Counted from the first letter of the stretch, positions 46,092 to 58,900 are shown. The stretch: 64,000 nt of DNA from Blastomyces gilchristii SLH14081 (GCF_000003855.2 NW_003101642.1:124001-188000), one strand, 5' to 3'. Program-made: numbers and translations. The notes: generated by a model not told the origin, from the letters alone.

Positions 46092-47520
46092 TTATTTCAA
46101 AACAAAAACGCTAGTACCATTTATTGAACTCTCACTATATATGTGCATGTTATATTTTCTGTTAGCATATCTCGCTCGACTTTTGTCAAAAAACATTAAA
46201 ACAAAAACAAACAGGATCGGCGCGAGAAAGAAATAGGCAGTGAGAGTAGGAGATGTACGGACCTGTTGTGGAGGAATATGCGGGTACGGCGCATACATAT
46301 TCTCAAACATCTGCGGCTGCGGCTGACCATATCCCGGGTCCGATTGGACGGCTCCTCCATACATCTGCTGCTGGCGGTAATCCTGCTCCTGGCCCATGGT
46401 ATGCTGCCCAAGGGAGCCATAATCCGGAGGGCCCATATGGTGTTGCGGGTGCTGGACGCCTGGCTGAGATTGTGGGGGAAGTTGGCCGGGCGCGTTGTGC
46501 GGCGGAGGGGCGGTGGCCGCCGGGGGAGCTGTCTGGGCGGACCGTTTGTGGGGTGTAGCCTCCTCGCGCGGGACGATGTCAATGAGGAAATCGAACATGT
46601 CTGATTTGGAGAGGGCGGCGGCAATGTCTGAACGTTGGAGGGTTCGCCGTTTGTTGTCCTCGGCATGTATCCAGGCGCGCATAGTCAGTTCCGTTATGAA
46701 GATGTCGCAGCCCTTGGCGAATAGGATTGGGGCTTCGGCTGAGATCATCTTCACTTCTGGGTCCGCTTTCATCACTTTCTTTATCCGGGCCAGGGGCAAT
46801 TGGTGAATTTTGTAGTCATGGTTGTCGGATTCGAGATGGTTGATCGTATGCTGCCAGTAGGTGGTGAGGATATCGCGCGAATTGCCCTGGAGGCCTTGGC
46901 TAACCTGCAAAGGGAATGAAGGAGTGCAATCTGAGTTAGCCAGATGAACGCTTGTTGGTTTGGTAGACATCTCGAAGGAGATCTGAAACAAATCGGGATC
47001 CTACTCACGTTGGCCCATGATCCTGTGTAGAGTTCGGGTACTGGCGCATATCCTTGAGCTGAGAGCTAGTTGTTTTGAAAACGTGCAATGTAAGTAGATG
47101 CTCAAAGCACGTCCAAACGGCCTATATATATTGTGTAATGTCAAGGACGGATGGATGGATGGACGAAAAACAATGGCGCTATTGTTTGCCCTTTGAACTA
47201 ATTGACTGAAAGAGATATATCACCATACCGCAGCGCTGGCTCCTGCAAAGACGTTACACAGCTGTTAGTTGCCGTAATAAGATGGAGAAAGAAATTCTAT
47301 AAAAGCAATCCCTTTCTCTAGTTTTAACTTCATTTCAAAACATCAAACAAGAAACTCCACGATGGCAAATGAACCCGGCTCTTTAACGAGGGTTGATAGT
47401 CCAGGACATGGACGTTGAGATAAACGAACGCGGTTACGCACCGTAATGGCCCCCGTTCCTGATGTTATATTCCGGCTCTGCGCGACCATGCTGGCCTCCG
47501 CCTGATTGTGTTGGATCCAT
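46092..47520 (-). CDS. hapE: CCAAT-binding complex subunit HapE (NF-YC), 3' end unresolved
   Basis: Histone-fold subunit of the HapB/C/E factor that binds CCAAT promoters and also works with HapX in iron control. Exons on the minus strand: 47520-47442, 47242-47229 (14 nt), 47065-47009 and 46904 onward. The spliced N-terminus reads [19 protein letters not shown] and continues to [20 protein letters not shown]. The histone fold follows: [86 protein letters not shown] Pro/Gln-rich tail reaches PYPHIPPQQ at 46263. Reading straight on to 46092 adds an implausible hydrophobic tail, so a last intron probably starts at 46262 (GTCCGT). Its acceptor could not be chosen. Confidence 0.92.
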
Positions 47521-49598
47521 CTCGGAGGATATACTCGAAAAACGCGCCGGAGTGGGAGCAACAACAATAGCTTTGAGAGGTGGAGGACAATCGGTCGAGA
47601 CGGCGCTACTAAGAGGCTTGGGTAGATGGGGAAAATGCGGGAGGCAGCAGACGGAGAGAGATGGGCACGTAGAAGGTTATCACTGGGAGCGGAATAGGAA
47701 GATAGATAGCTGAAGGGTAGAGGCAAAGGCTACTATAAGAAGAGAAGGGAAGAGAAAGGTGGTGGGGGAGTTTTGGGGGAGGGAGAGGAGGCGGAAGAAT
47801 GCGAGTTGAATGTGACTGTGAAACGCGACTGCGAGCGATGGTAGATGGCGGTGATGGCGGTGATGGAACAGTTCAGCGGTAGTTAGTTAACTAGTTATTT
47901 ATTAACCGGTTAACCTTTTCTTCAGCTGGGGAGGAGAACTTGTCATTGCTTTCTTTCTGTATTTTTAATCCCATTACTCTGCTAGATGTTTCCTTTAACT
48001 ACTTGTGCTTTGGCTAACTATTATATTTAATACGACTGTATAAGTACTTTTTTCCTCTCCTGTTCATCTAAATATATAATAAAACTAACCTGGATCTCTT
48101 CTCTACTCCATCAAACAACAACCATTTAAGCTTTTGTTTACGATGAGCAACCCAAGCCAATTGGGCACCACTGACCGTTCACACCAACGGACCCCAGGGC
48201 GCTGCTGGCCCTGGTTCGAAGCGCTATTCTTGGGATCTCGTTGGCCAAAACTATAGATTGGGTGTCCATGACAAGTCATATTAGGTATAGGAAAATCCCC
48301 GACAGCCATGATTTGGAGAAACAGCCAATTCAACCTGCTGCTATATCCACTATCCACCCGCAAAATACGATCACATCTGCTGGCCTTTTTAACTCATGAC
48401 TATGAGAAGCATTACGCGAAAGCTGCAGGTGAAACTTCAGCACTGGACTCCATGCGCATGGTATTGTCATCCATGAAACTGGCCGCTCCATCCAATGATG
48501 TGCTATTCCGGCGCCCAAGACAGATAAACGTGGTTGGTTGGGCTGCCGCAACACCTTCGCCTCGATTGTCAGGCTAAAGCCCAAAAGTGGGACATCAAAT
48601 GCAGTGGTGATGAAAAGGGTGGTATGTAAGTGATGTATAGTTCATGTATGACTAAATAATTTCTTAAGGAGGGCATATTATCGTGTTTTTTTTTTTTTTC
48701 TGCTGAATAAAAGTAGGAAGAGATAACTAGTTACCCGTTGAATTATCTAGAACACTCACGACGGTAAACGCTCACAAAGCTCGGACAGAGGAGCTGTGAA
48801 GTGATATTGTATGATATTATATATGATTTAGCGGCATGAATACTCCTTACAGAGTATGATACAGTTCAGCCACTATAATTACTTTCAAGAAACTAGATCA
48901 ATATTATGCGATTCTCGAGCCAACTGGAAGCAACCACTGTACGTACCCAAGGCTCTGGCGCCGAGCAGGACATTGAACCCCAAAGCCGTCCGTGAATACT
49001 TCCATCCACCGCGTTGAGCTTTGTAGGATACTAGCTCCTTTCCGGAAATTTCCCATTTACCATATGAATGGATACATGATGATTCCGCCATTCGGGATAA
49101 ACTTTCATATCTTTGGCAATTAATTAAAAAATCGACAGGGCATGCTCCTCGCCTGTGATAGCATAACTATTGCAAGATGTTAGGATGGGCAAGGCGAGGA
49201 ATGATTTGTAGAATCGACAGCCGTAATCATAAACGGAAAGACCGCATTCTGTCAGCCTCTTTCTCCAATCACTACGGACTAGCCAGTCAGTAGCTTCTCT
49301 CGCGGCGGCTGTTGTTGGCATTATTGATGAATTATTGATTGTTACGGCGATTTATTACGCTGTAGTTAGTTATCACGCGAATATTTAGCTGCTGCGCCAA
49401 GATATTTCGACGCTAGAGCCGTCCACCTATAAAAAGCTTTCTCCCCCAATTTTTGCTTCCAACTTTTTTTTCCTCCCTTCGATAATAAGAAAAGCGGGGA
49501 GAGATATGTCCATTCCTCACACAATACTTTTTTTACAATGAATCAAGAATAAATAAAATAGCAATCCTCTGCAAGACCTCTTGGATCTTGCCATCAAT
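47521..49598. other. Intergenic, HapE upstream to FCF2 promoter
   Basis: 2 kb with no supportable gene. Contains TAACTAGTTA...ACCGGTTAAC at 47888-47914, a second TAACTAGTTA at 48724, an AT-rich stretch (about 47990-48090) and a T run near 48690. The HapE leader is probably long here. Confidence 0.5.
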
Positions 49599-50633
49599 AT
49601 GTCTGTGCAAACTCCAACCACTTCCCAAGAGGAGGAAATTTTGTCAGATGAACAGATCCAGGATTTGCTTCTGGAGGCAGAGACACGCCTTCGTTCTTCT
49701 TCCCGAGGCACTTTGCGTTCTTCAGCTGATGCAGTAGCTGCTTCTAGCTCTTTAAGGTATAGTCGTTCATGGATGTTTATTTTGTCATTGTCAAGCGTTC
49801 GCTCAGAGACTAACAATACTTTCAAGGCTTCCCGCGCTTGATTCCGTTCGAACTGTTCAACCTTATATTCGCAAACAAGACGATGTTGCTGTCTTTGACC
49901 AGTCTCGAGCCATCACTGCTGAGCAGAAAAAGCTCTCAGAAACCATACGTTCAATTTTCCAAGCCACTAATCCCAAAACCAAGGAGGTGAGTTGCTATTT
50001 TCGATTCTCGCGACCCCGCCCCTCTCGCTTTGCGCTTCTTCCACTACGGTGTTTTGATGAAGATATTTTACCGCTTCTAGCGCTTGATACAGTTTTACTA
50101 GCCCGTCTTGGGCTACGCTGTTTCCGTGAAAGCTCTTTTTATTCATAGTTACTCTGAACACCCTTATCTCATATTCTTTCCCCTTATTCTTTTCTAAGTT
50201 CTTGGTTTGAATTTGAGAGGAAAATGTACTGACCCCTTATTATTAGCCAAAGGAAAAGCCAACCGCAGGATCTGACTGGTTCAACCTCCCCAAGACAAAT
50301 CTCACCCCGGAACTGAAAAGGGATCTCCAGCTTCTCCGAATGAGACCGGTGCTCGACCCTCATCGACACTACAAGAAAGATAACAGCAAAGCGAAAGTGC
50401 CGGAATATTCCCAAGTTGGTACCATCATAGAAGGCCCTACTGAGTTCTTTAGCGCTCGGATTCCCAAGAAGCTGCGGAAACGGACTTTCGTGGAAGAAGC
50501 TATGGCGACCGAGAAAGAGAGCGGCCGCTTCCGCCGAAAATATGAGGAAATCCAGGCCGCCAAAACTAGTGGAAAGACAGCCCACTACAAAGCTGTTAAA
50601 GCCAAGCGTTCCAAGGGAACGAAATTTGGTTGA
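49599..50633 (+). CDS. FCF2: rRNA-processing protein Fcf2
   Basis: Nucleolar factor for early pre-rRNA cleavages (A0-A2) in 40S maturation. Exons: 49599-49756, 49827-49986 and 50247-50633. The N-terminal half is acidic and Ser-rich. The C-terminal half carries the Fcf2 domain: GSDWFNLPKTNLTPELKRDL, LLRMRPVLDPHRHYKKD, and YSQVGTIIEGPTEFFSARIP followed by KKLRKRTFVEEAMA. It ends basic (KAKRSKGTKFG). The DWFxLP and LDPxRFYK-type motifs are diagnostic. The stop is 144 nt from the convergent PNP stop. Confidence 0.92.
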
Positions 50634-50777
50634 AATACTATTCATGATTCTACTGGAAATTTTATGTAGAAGCTACCTAGGTAGTTCACCCGCCGATCGT
50701 CAAGGAGATATCCAATCTCTAACACAGTTCGATATCCAACACCATCAAGTCGAATCGATACAAACACGACAGTCTAA

Positions 50778-52191
50778 TTAATTTTCGGCTGCCGCAAAAA
50801 TATCTACCAGTGCCTGCTGTACTAGTGTCTATCGCACACCACGCCGGTCAGCTATGCAATGTGGGAGAAGCAAAGCGAAGGATAAAGTGCAACACGTACC
50901 TGCACATCTACAGCCGCAAGCCTGCCCGCCTCAAGAACTTCTTCATGCGTCGCCTTGCCCTCCTCGACGATGGTGTCGAGCTCCTCCACTGTCGAATGTT
51001 CCAAAAGCCTGTCATCTCCACGCGGGACTGGAGCCAAGACCGCCTTATTCGTCACCAGGCTTAGTGCGAGTACCTTAATCCCACAGTGCCGTGCCACTAT
51101 GATCTCAGGAACCGTTGACATCCCAACAAGGTCTGCACCAAGCTGTCTTAATAGTCGGCATTCAGCCCTCGTCTCATAGCTTGTTACTGGTCAGCATTGC
51201 ATCGGCTGGTAAACATATATTCATCGCAAACCTTCGTAATTCTTTCTTCTTACCTTGGTCCTCCAACAAATGCATAGACACCCTCATGCAGCCGTCTTTT
51301 ATTTTCTGCCCCTATCACTTTTCCCCAAGCGTGGTGGATAGTCCTGCGAAGCCCAATGTCATAGGCATCTGACAGAGCAGGAAACCTAACGCCAAATTCC
51401 TCTTCATTCGGGCCACGAAGTGGATGTATTCCGGCAAGACCGGCAAGAAAGATGTGCTATCACAACGTCAGCTCATCTGGCTTTTCGCGTCTGTTTATAA
51501 CCGAAGAACAAGGGAGCCATACATCACTCAGCACTACAATATCCCCAACTTCGTATTCAGGATTCAATCCTCCTGATGCATTTGTGACTTAATTCATTTG
51601 AATATGAGCAATAAGTTTATCCAGTATAAGGGCTAGCAATAAACTATAATAATACAATGAGAAAGGATATATCTCACCAATGATCATTTCAATTCCTAGT
51701 AACTTGAAGAGCCGGACGGGGAACGTGACTTGGTCGACCGTGTGTCCTTCATAATAGCTGGTGCGAGGCAGGTTATATATCAAATCAAATACAATTAGGG
51801 AGAAGTAATTCTTGATTGATATGACAAACGTACTGTGATCGACCAACCATCAATATCCCAGGAATATCTGTCCCAAGAATGCCGAAGACGAGTTTGCCGA
51901 TATGACCAGGGACTATGCAAGGGAATTAGCATTCACCATCCATCGTTGATATGTATAGATAGATAGCTAGTATATAGGAAAGCAGCTAGTTTTACCGGTT
52001 GAAGTGGGAAAATGCGGGATCGACCCATATTCAAATTCAGCTCTGGGACTCTCACTCACTGATGATGCAAGTCCGCCTAGGCCCGATCCGCAAATTATGG
52101 CAAATCGGGGCTTTTGAAGTTCGGCTGGCAAACGCTCACGCAGATAGGCGCAGGCTTCCTGCGCTTGCTGGAAGATAGATTGTTTGCCCAT
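50778..52191 (-). CDS. PNP1: Purine nucleoside phosphorylase
   Basis: Trimeric-type phosphorylase cleaving inosine and guanosine to base plus ribose-1-phosphate in purine salvage. Exons on the minus strand: 52191-52006, 51912-51834, 51757-51678, 51587-51533, 51456-51254, 51179-50900 and 50816-50778. Motifs in order: CGSGLGGL (phosphate loop), [52 protein letters not shown] (base and ribose site), [16 protein letters not shown] and the signature [20 protein letters not shown]. Active-site Glu and Asn are present (ETRAE, SLVTNKA). The final exon of 39 nt ends [11 protein letters not shown]. The acceptor could be 50817 or 50814. Confidence 0.94.
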
Positions 52192-52860
52192 GTTTTGTAT
52201 TCTTTGGAATATCTACGGAAGGTGGTATGGGAAGAGTCGAGGAACATGGACTGGAAGTTTGGATTTTGAAATAGATGCTATGAGTGAGATACTAAGGAGT
52301 AGGTTCCAACAACGAATTGCTTTCAAGAGGGCGAATATGTCCTCATTGTTTTTACCCGCATCCATATTGTCGGAGCCCGCCGCCCCAGTTCTGCCAGCGA
52401 CTTCACGGAAGATTCTTAATGGATTAATGCCGCTGCCAGAACGACATTAGTCATTTTGCATTTGGGAAAGAAAATGAAGAAAATACTCTATACTGCTTCC
52501 ACTATCAAACTGCTTACGCATACAGACTAATTATAATTATTATTGGTAACGTTAAAGCAAATGTTCGCGGAAGACATTTGGTACCCGCGAAATACGTGTA
52601 AGTCGCTAGCAATATGAAGTACCCCTGAATCAGAGCTGTGATTGGGTGGTTGGTGGCATGTCGTCTTATGTAACACAAACTTTTCAAAGAACTTTTTGAG
52701 GATCAACCTTGGAAATAATAGCCCACGGCAGGATATCACGTCAAGAGGCGCAAACTCCATCAGTATCGGACCAGGAGGACCTCCTTCTTCTCTCAATATG
52801 TTTTCTGCAAATTCCGTGCGCTCTGTATGGAGGAGTAATAAAAGGCTAAAAGTGTGTGAC
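52192..52860. other. Divergent region PNP / RSM10
   Basis: 669 bp with no supportable gene. An AT-rich patch lies at about 52520-52560. Confidence 0.5.
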
Positions 52861-53837
52861 ATGAGTCTTCCACTCCATCGTTTCGCCAATGCCCTAACCC
52901 AATTCGCAGATATCAAATCCTTCTCGACCCATTTCAATCTCGCATCCGCCGGCCCAGGAGAGCGGCTCTCCCAGCGCGCATAATCCGAGTTCTAATGCTG
53001 TCTCTAGCGAAATAAGGTCGGGTTCAGACTGTATTATTTGGCTTAACTTCCCAATGGCTAATGGTTATCCTTTTCCTGCAGAATACCCTCCGCACCTCTT
53101 GAGAGCACCCCGAAGGAATGGTAAAGGCTCCTCCCAACTTCACCTCCCAAATTTCAGACCCCGTGCTCATCTTGGTATAGGGCGGAGAGATTAGACCAGA
53201 TCGGTAGCAAATTCCGGCTACCGCGTAATGTGCAAGCCGTATACCTGAAGCCCTTGCGACGAAAAGCAGAATTCGGTCTTCCAGTCTGTGACCTCCAGCT
53301 CCGATCATACAGCGCACGACATGTCGAGTTCTTCGCCGACTTTGCGCTCAGAGCGGCATATTACCTGAACCTCCCTGCTTTCGGACCTGCGCCTCTTCCA
53401 CGAATTACGGAACGCTGGACTGTCTTGAAAAGCAATTTCGCTCACAAGAAGTCCCAGGAGAATTTCGAGAGAGTAACGCTTCGTCGATTAATTCAGATTA
53501 AGGATGGCCATCCTGATGTCGTTCAGACGTGGTTGGCCTTTCTACGAAAACATGCGTTCCATGGAGTTGGTATGAAAGCGAATGTTTGGGACCATAGTCC
53601 AATAGGTATGATGCTCCCCCAACTTTTCTCGATTTGTCCGTAGCATGTGACAGGTTTCTAATTAAATTAAAAATTTTAGGCGTTGGGAAATCGATGGATG
53701 AGACGGCTGCTGAGTTGGACACCGCAATTGAGGAAAAACTTGCCAACTTCGGCTCTAGCAAGAAGGCATTGGAGCAAGCGGAATCAGTTGCTGATTTGGT
53801 AGACAGAAGGAAATTTATCAATAACAATAGCCGCTGA
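52861..53837 (+). CDS. RSM10: Mitochondrial ribosomal protein uS10m (Rsm10), N-terminus unresolved
   Basis: Small-subunit mitoribosomal protein. The conserved uS10 body is clear: VQAVYLKPLRRKAEFGLPVC, DLQLRSYSARHVEFFADFAL, AFGPAPLPRITERWTVLKSN, FAHKKSQENFERVTLRRLIQ and HAFHGVGMKANVWDHSP, in exon 53181(or earlier)-53605, then exon 53680-53837 ending KFINNNSR. Upstream, an ATG at 52861 encodes a transit-peptide-like start (MSLPLHRFANALTQFADIKS) but stops at 52981-52983 with no GT donor that reaches the next segment in phase. A middle exon 53082-53120 (IPSAPLESTPKE) and an intron 53121-53180 fit the body's frame. Either a frameshift, a non-canonical intron or a different start is involved. Confidence 0.8.
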
Positions 53838-54229
53838 GATTCGGGTATTTTAAGGGGTTTTATATGCATGGAGCTTGTATATCATTTGGCCATATCTTTG
53901 TGTTTCCTTGTACTAAAATAAATTATAAATTCGTATATTGAAGTGTAAATTGCACCATAAACCTATAGGCATTCCATTCCTCCCAAAACATGTAACCCTA
54001 GTCCGTACCGGACAGCGCTATATACTCATAAAAGCTCCAAAAGAAGGAAATGGTCCCCATACTGTTTAGTATAGAATGTCTCCTGGGGCGGCGAGGTCCG
54101 CGGCATTCCTCTATTTATGCGAGCACGTGAGGCAATTTTGAGGCTTGTTGGGTGGGGGTGAGGAATCTTTACAACCACCTAACAGCAACATTTCTGCAAG
54201 TTCTCCAATTGATCGCAAAACATCTAGAT
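53838..54229. other. Intergenic RSM10 / MSW1
   Basis: 392 bp with no gene seen. RSM10 3' flank is AT-rich, followed by the MSW1 promoter. Confidence 0.5.
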
Positions 54230-55712
54230 ATGTCCGCTATATTCCAGCGGGCACATCCGGTATATTCCGTGAGAAATGCTTCTAGGTTCTTATTCCGACA
54301 ATTGAAACCCTCCCGTTCACTGTGTCCGCGACAATGTCGACGAAACGCCTCAGCCACCAAATGCGCTTCCACTTCGAATGACCGCATCATTTTCTCAGGC
54401 ATCCAACCGACCGGGGTCCCTCACTTGGGCAATTACTTAGGAGCGCTGCGGCAGTGGGTTCTGCTGCAAAACGAAGCTGTGCCTTCTACGAAGTTGATAT
54501 TCTCCATCGTGGATCTCCATGCCCTCACCGTTCCACAGGACCCTACAATACTTCGACAATGGCGGAAACAGCTGCTGGCTACATTGATAGCTGTCGGGAT
54601 TAACCCGAAACGGTCCACTATCTTCTTCCAGTCTGCGGTACGGTTTTTGCTTTGCATTTTCTTCACGAAACGCGAATCGCAATACAAGCGCATCGAGTTG
54701 GGAAGACAAATGAAATGGTTAACCGCTAGCTAACAGCAGCCAGGTGCCAGCGCATTCGGAATTGATGTGGATCTTAAGCACGATATCTTCGATAGGATAC
54801 CTATCAAGGATGACACAGTGGAAAGTGAGTGCAGCTCTCTCTGATGGCGACACGCCGCAAAACTCTTCCGCTAAGAATTGTCACAAGAGTAAACTACAAT
54901 TGCCAGAGGAATCTACATTGGATAATTCAGACGCCAAGTCGCGGCTTAAACTTGGGCTTTTTTCCTACCCAGTGCTTCAAGCGGCGGATGTGCTCGTACA
55001 CAGGTATGGGTGGTGTGATTCACTTGCTACTTATGCTAGGATTGGCACGAATAATAGAAAAATAGAGCAACCGATGTGCCCGTAGGGGAAGATCAAAAGC
55101 AGCACCTTGAGTTTACGCGGGAAATTGCCAACGGCTTCAACCACATATATGGTCCGGTGCTCGTCATGCCATCTCCATTGATATGTAAGCATCATGAACA
55201 TCAACATATTGAATCGAAATGTTGACAGAAAGAAACCGAAAATAGCGCCGGCGAAACGCGTTATGTCACTCAAACAGCCAACATTGAAAATGTCTAAATC
55301 GCACATCGACCCCCGATCTCGAATTCTTCTCACAGACTCGGCGGAGGAAATTCATCAAAAGATAAAACTTGCCCTCACGGACTCTGAACCGGGAATTACC
55401 TATGACCGTTCCAAGCGACCCGGTGTTTCTAACCTTATCGAGATTCTCAGCCATGTTCAGGGAGGAGCAGGTGGAAGCATGGCCTTTGCAGAATTGGGGC
55501 GGGAACACCAACATTTGAGCATGCGTGCCTTCAAGGAGCATGTAGCTAACTCGCTCACGGAGCATTTGAAAGGAATTCGGGAAAAGTATTTGGAACTTAC
55601 AAGTAACACCTCCAGTTATATTGACACTATTGCAGAAGATGGTGCCAAGTTTGCCAGGAGAAATGCCGATATCACGTTGAAAAGTGTCAAAGATACTTTG
55701 GGGCTTTCGTGA
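54230..55712 (+). CDS. MSW1: Mitochondrial tryptophanyl-tRNA synthetase
   Basis: Class I synthetase charging mitochondrial tRNA-Trp. Exons: 54230-54637, 54744-54824, 54888-55003, 55066-55184 and 55246-55712. The N-terminus is basic and Arg/Ser-rich (a transit peptide: [20 protein letters not shown]). The HIGH-type motif is [14 protein letters not shown], followed by [49 protein letters not shown], and [19 protein letters not shown], with KMSKS as [16 protein letters not shown]. All residues of both catalytic motifs are present. The C-terminal helical anticodon domain ends VKDTLGLS. Acceptor of intron 1 is the CCAG before GTGCCAGCG, the only one that keeps frame. Confidence 0.94.
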
Positions 55713-55945
55713 TCGAAAGATTTCTGTATAATATGTATAGTCAAGTACTAACGAAGGATTATTATTACATAAAAATGTTTTTGTAGCACATGAGTCTTGA
55801 TGTGCTAATTATTGCAGAGCTAGTCTACATTAGAAAGCAACAATTCTACAGGTGAACTGCAATATAGTAGAATTGAATATTTTCATTATTATTATCATTC
55901 TCTTCCGTAAATTTTTAATTTGGTTCCTCTCCCATATTTAATTTC

Positions 55946-55946
<1 letters not shown>
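55713..55946. other. MSW1 3' flank
   Basis: AT-leaning 3' UTR-like sequence up to the poly(A) tract. No gene. Confidence 0.5.

Positions 55947-55991
<45 letters not shown>
55947..55991. repeat. Poly(A) tract, 45 nt, at the compartment boundary
   Basis: An uninterrupted run of 45 A where gene-bearing DNA gives way to the AT-rich block. Orientation does not fit a LINE tail belonging to the block on its right. Confidence 0.9.
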
Positions 55992-55992
<1 letters not shown>

Positions 55993-58900
55993 ACTTATAC
56001 AGTCTGCAAGCTATCTAATTATCTCTGATAAATTTAACAGTTATTTTTAAAATATACTGAATATAATTTAATTTTTCTTAGAAAGAGATATTTTCACAGT
56101 GTAAATATTAAACTGATTAGTAAGATTATAAATTTTATATTTAATTTGTAGACTACTGAGGTAAAAGAGCTTAATTATTACCAGTGTCTGCTAGTAGAAG
56201 AGCTGATCAATCACGAGACTCTCAACATAATTTTATTTAATCTGATTTTATATATTTCTTAGCATGAATTTCACTAAGACTAATTATTAAAAAAATATGA
56301 AAAGTGAATATTAATTAAATTTTAAAATGAAACTATAATTAAAAAATTAACAAAGTAATTTCATTTTCTTGAGTTAGTATAAGATTACAGACGTACATTA
56401 GCTTCTTATATATATTAATTAGTGGCTGCTAGAGTCTCTCTATATTTATAAGTGATTTAGAAGCAGCTATATTGTTATTCAGCAGCTGTATATTCTTTCA
56501 AATCACATTCTCTCTCTTAGATTCAGTCACACTTATATAACTATAATATAAGCTCTAGCTTTATACAGATTAATATACTACTATTACTTGTAATTATACA
56601 GTCTATCTCTAATTTAACTAGTATTTTACTTATATTCTTATAAGAAAGCTTTCACTATATTATATTACTTATTTACTAACTTTTTCAGATCTATTCTTTC
56701 AGACTATATATAAAAGGTCTACACTGAATAGATTAGTATAATATATATAGATCTTATAATACAAAAGTGAAAAACATTAGAGAAGGAAAAAAGAGAAAGT
56801 GTAAGAATCAGTAATTAAAGTAAATATTTATATATATATATGATGAAGCTTCAGAGTGAAAGAATAGAAATTCTGTGAATTTTTCAGCTGAGAATCAGTG
56901 ACTGAGAATTAAAGCTTTTAGCAGAAATCTATAAAGTGTAGTGAAATAGTCTATATAATATGATTAATTGAGTGCAGCTTGTCATATTAACTCTCTCTTT
57001 TCAGAAGTGAGATTATACATAGTTTTTATCAGTCAAGAGCTGCAGTCTCAGATAATATGAAACTTAAAGTTCAGATCAGATAATTATAACTAACTCATTT
57101 TATAAAATATTATTAACTGTAGTTACAGAGTCTCTTATCAAGAATATTTTTAACTTCTTATTTAAGTGTATTATCTTCTTCTATGATTACTGACAGCTGT
57201 CAGTTGAAAGTCAGTTAAGAGGAGAATGAGTCAGTAACAGCATAGTAAAGTAAGCTTATATAAAAGATATTATAAATCTCTGATAATATATCAAGATAAT
57301 AGTTATAACTGTCTAGAACTTCTATCACTTTATATTTAATATAATAGTAATTCAGTGTACAAGATAAGTATGTGATATATATATTCTTAAGATTTAATTA
57401 CATCAGATCTTCAATCTTATATTACTTAGTAAGATCTCAGTAAATATTAATTTAATTCTCTTAATCTTGTTTAGTACTTACTATAAAGACTTCTACTCAG
57501 TCACAGATATCTCAGAGCTTTATTACTATATTATCAGTAATCTGAATCAGACTGCAGAGATTCAGTGTAAAATATATAATCTCTAGAGAATTTAACATCT
57601 TTATATGATAATTATATATAAGAAAGAACAGACTTATATCTGTTCAAATAGTATCTCAATCATTGATAACAATTTCTATGTATAGAAGAAGATTATATTA
57701 ATCATTTTATAAGTGATTACAGAACTTATAAAGATAATTCTTTACAGTTTAAATTATTCATTCTAATGCATTATCAGTCTTAGAGTGATAAACAGTTAAT
57801 AAATAGTATATAATTTTAAGAACTTGATAGATTCTTATTCAGAAAGTACTTATAAATCAATAACTCTGATCTGATACTATAGATCTCAGTAATTCATGCA
57901 TCTGATAAAACAGGCTCTGTAAAAAGACTTTGATAACTAGTTCAGTATTTATCTTATTACAAGATATTAATATAATATCTTTACTTAATCTGTTAATAAT
58001 CAGGCTTACGAAATAATCACAACTGCTTCACTATGACCTCGCTTGATTTTTTGAATAAGAACCTGGTAATAGATTCATTGAAAAGCCCTCAATCATACAA
58101 GCATTTTGACCTCATTGCTGACTGTATACCCTGTGAGATGATGGAGCTATTCAGTCAAATGTGAACCAGATGTTGTTTGAAACTTCTATGTGAGATTATC
58201 CCCTGTTCACCTCTATCACATCACAACCCCGGGCCAAAGTGTCATACAAATTGTAAGGTGAAGAGACCTAGTTATATGCATCAATCTTCTTGATTTTGAA
58301 AGATCTCTGATCTGCAATTGTAAAGATATTTGAGAAGTAACTTTTATGAAAACCCTGTCTATCTTTGATATTTCAAAACATCAACACCAAGTCTCACTCA
58401 TGTACTACTCTTCTCAATTCACACTTATACTCTGTTAGTGAACATTCTTCTGAAGCTTTTGAAAGCTTCATTGATGAACATCTCAAAACACTCTCTTAAT
58501 TCAAAACTGATTTGAATACAGCTTCTGACACAGTCAGGCCGGCCTCTCAATCTACTCAATAGCTTGATACTGATTCTCATGAAGTTGACTGTTTGAGTAA
58601 GACAATATTAGATCAACAGATGAAACATCTCAAGATAATATTTAAAATGAAGAAGAAGAGATGTAGAGTTCTAGAACTCAAACTATAACTGAAAAAACTT
58701 CATTAACAGAGATTCTCTACAGATTAATCACAGAATGTTAACAATTATTCTATTACTATCTTAACAGTCTGTACAGTCACATGAGATTCTAATCTTGATA
58801 AAAGGTTGAAATTCAATCTTTATAAACTAAATAGCTGTGTTGATAAGACAATCTCTTAATTTAAGAAAGATATTAAGAATGCTGTGAGATTAAACAGTTT

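Noticed and set aside
48885..49321. Two short minus-strand frames (68 and 65 codons)
   Set aside because: Could be joined as a small gene but no family, donor or acceptor pair convinces. Left as intergenic.
55947..55991. Poly(A) tract as a LINE 3' tail
   Set aside because: The tail would belong to an element on its left, where the MSW1 3' flank lies, not to the AT-rich block on its right.
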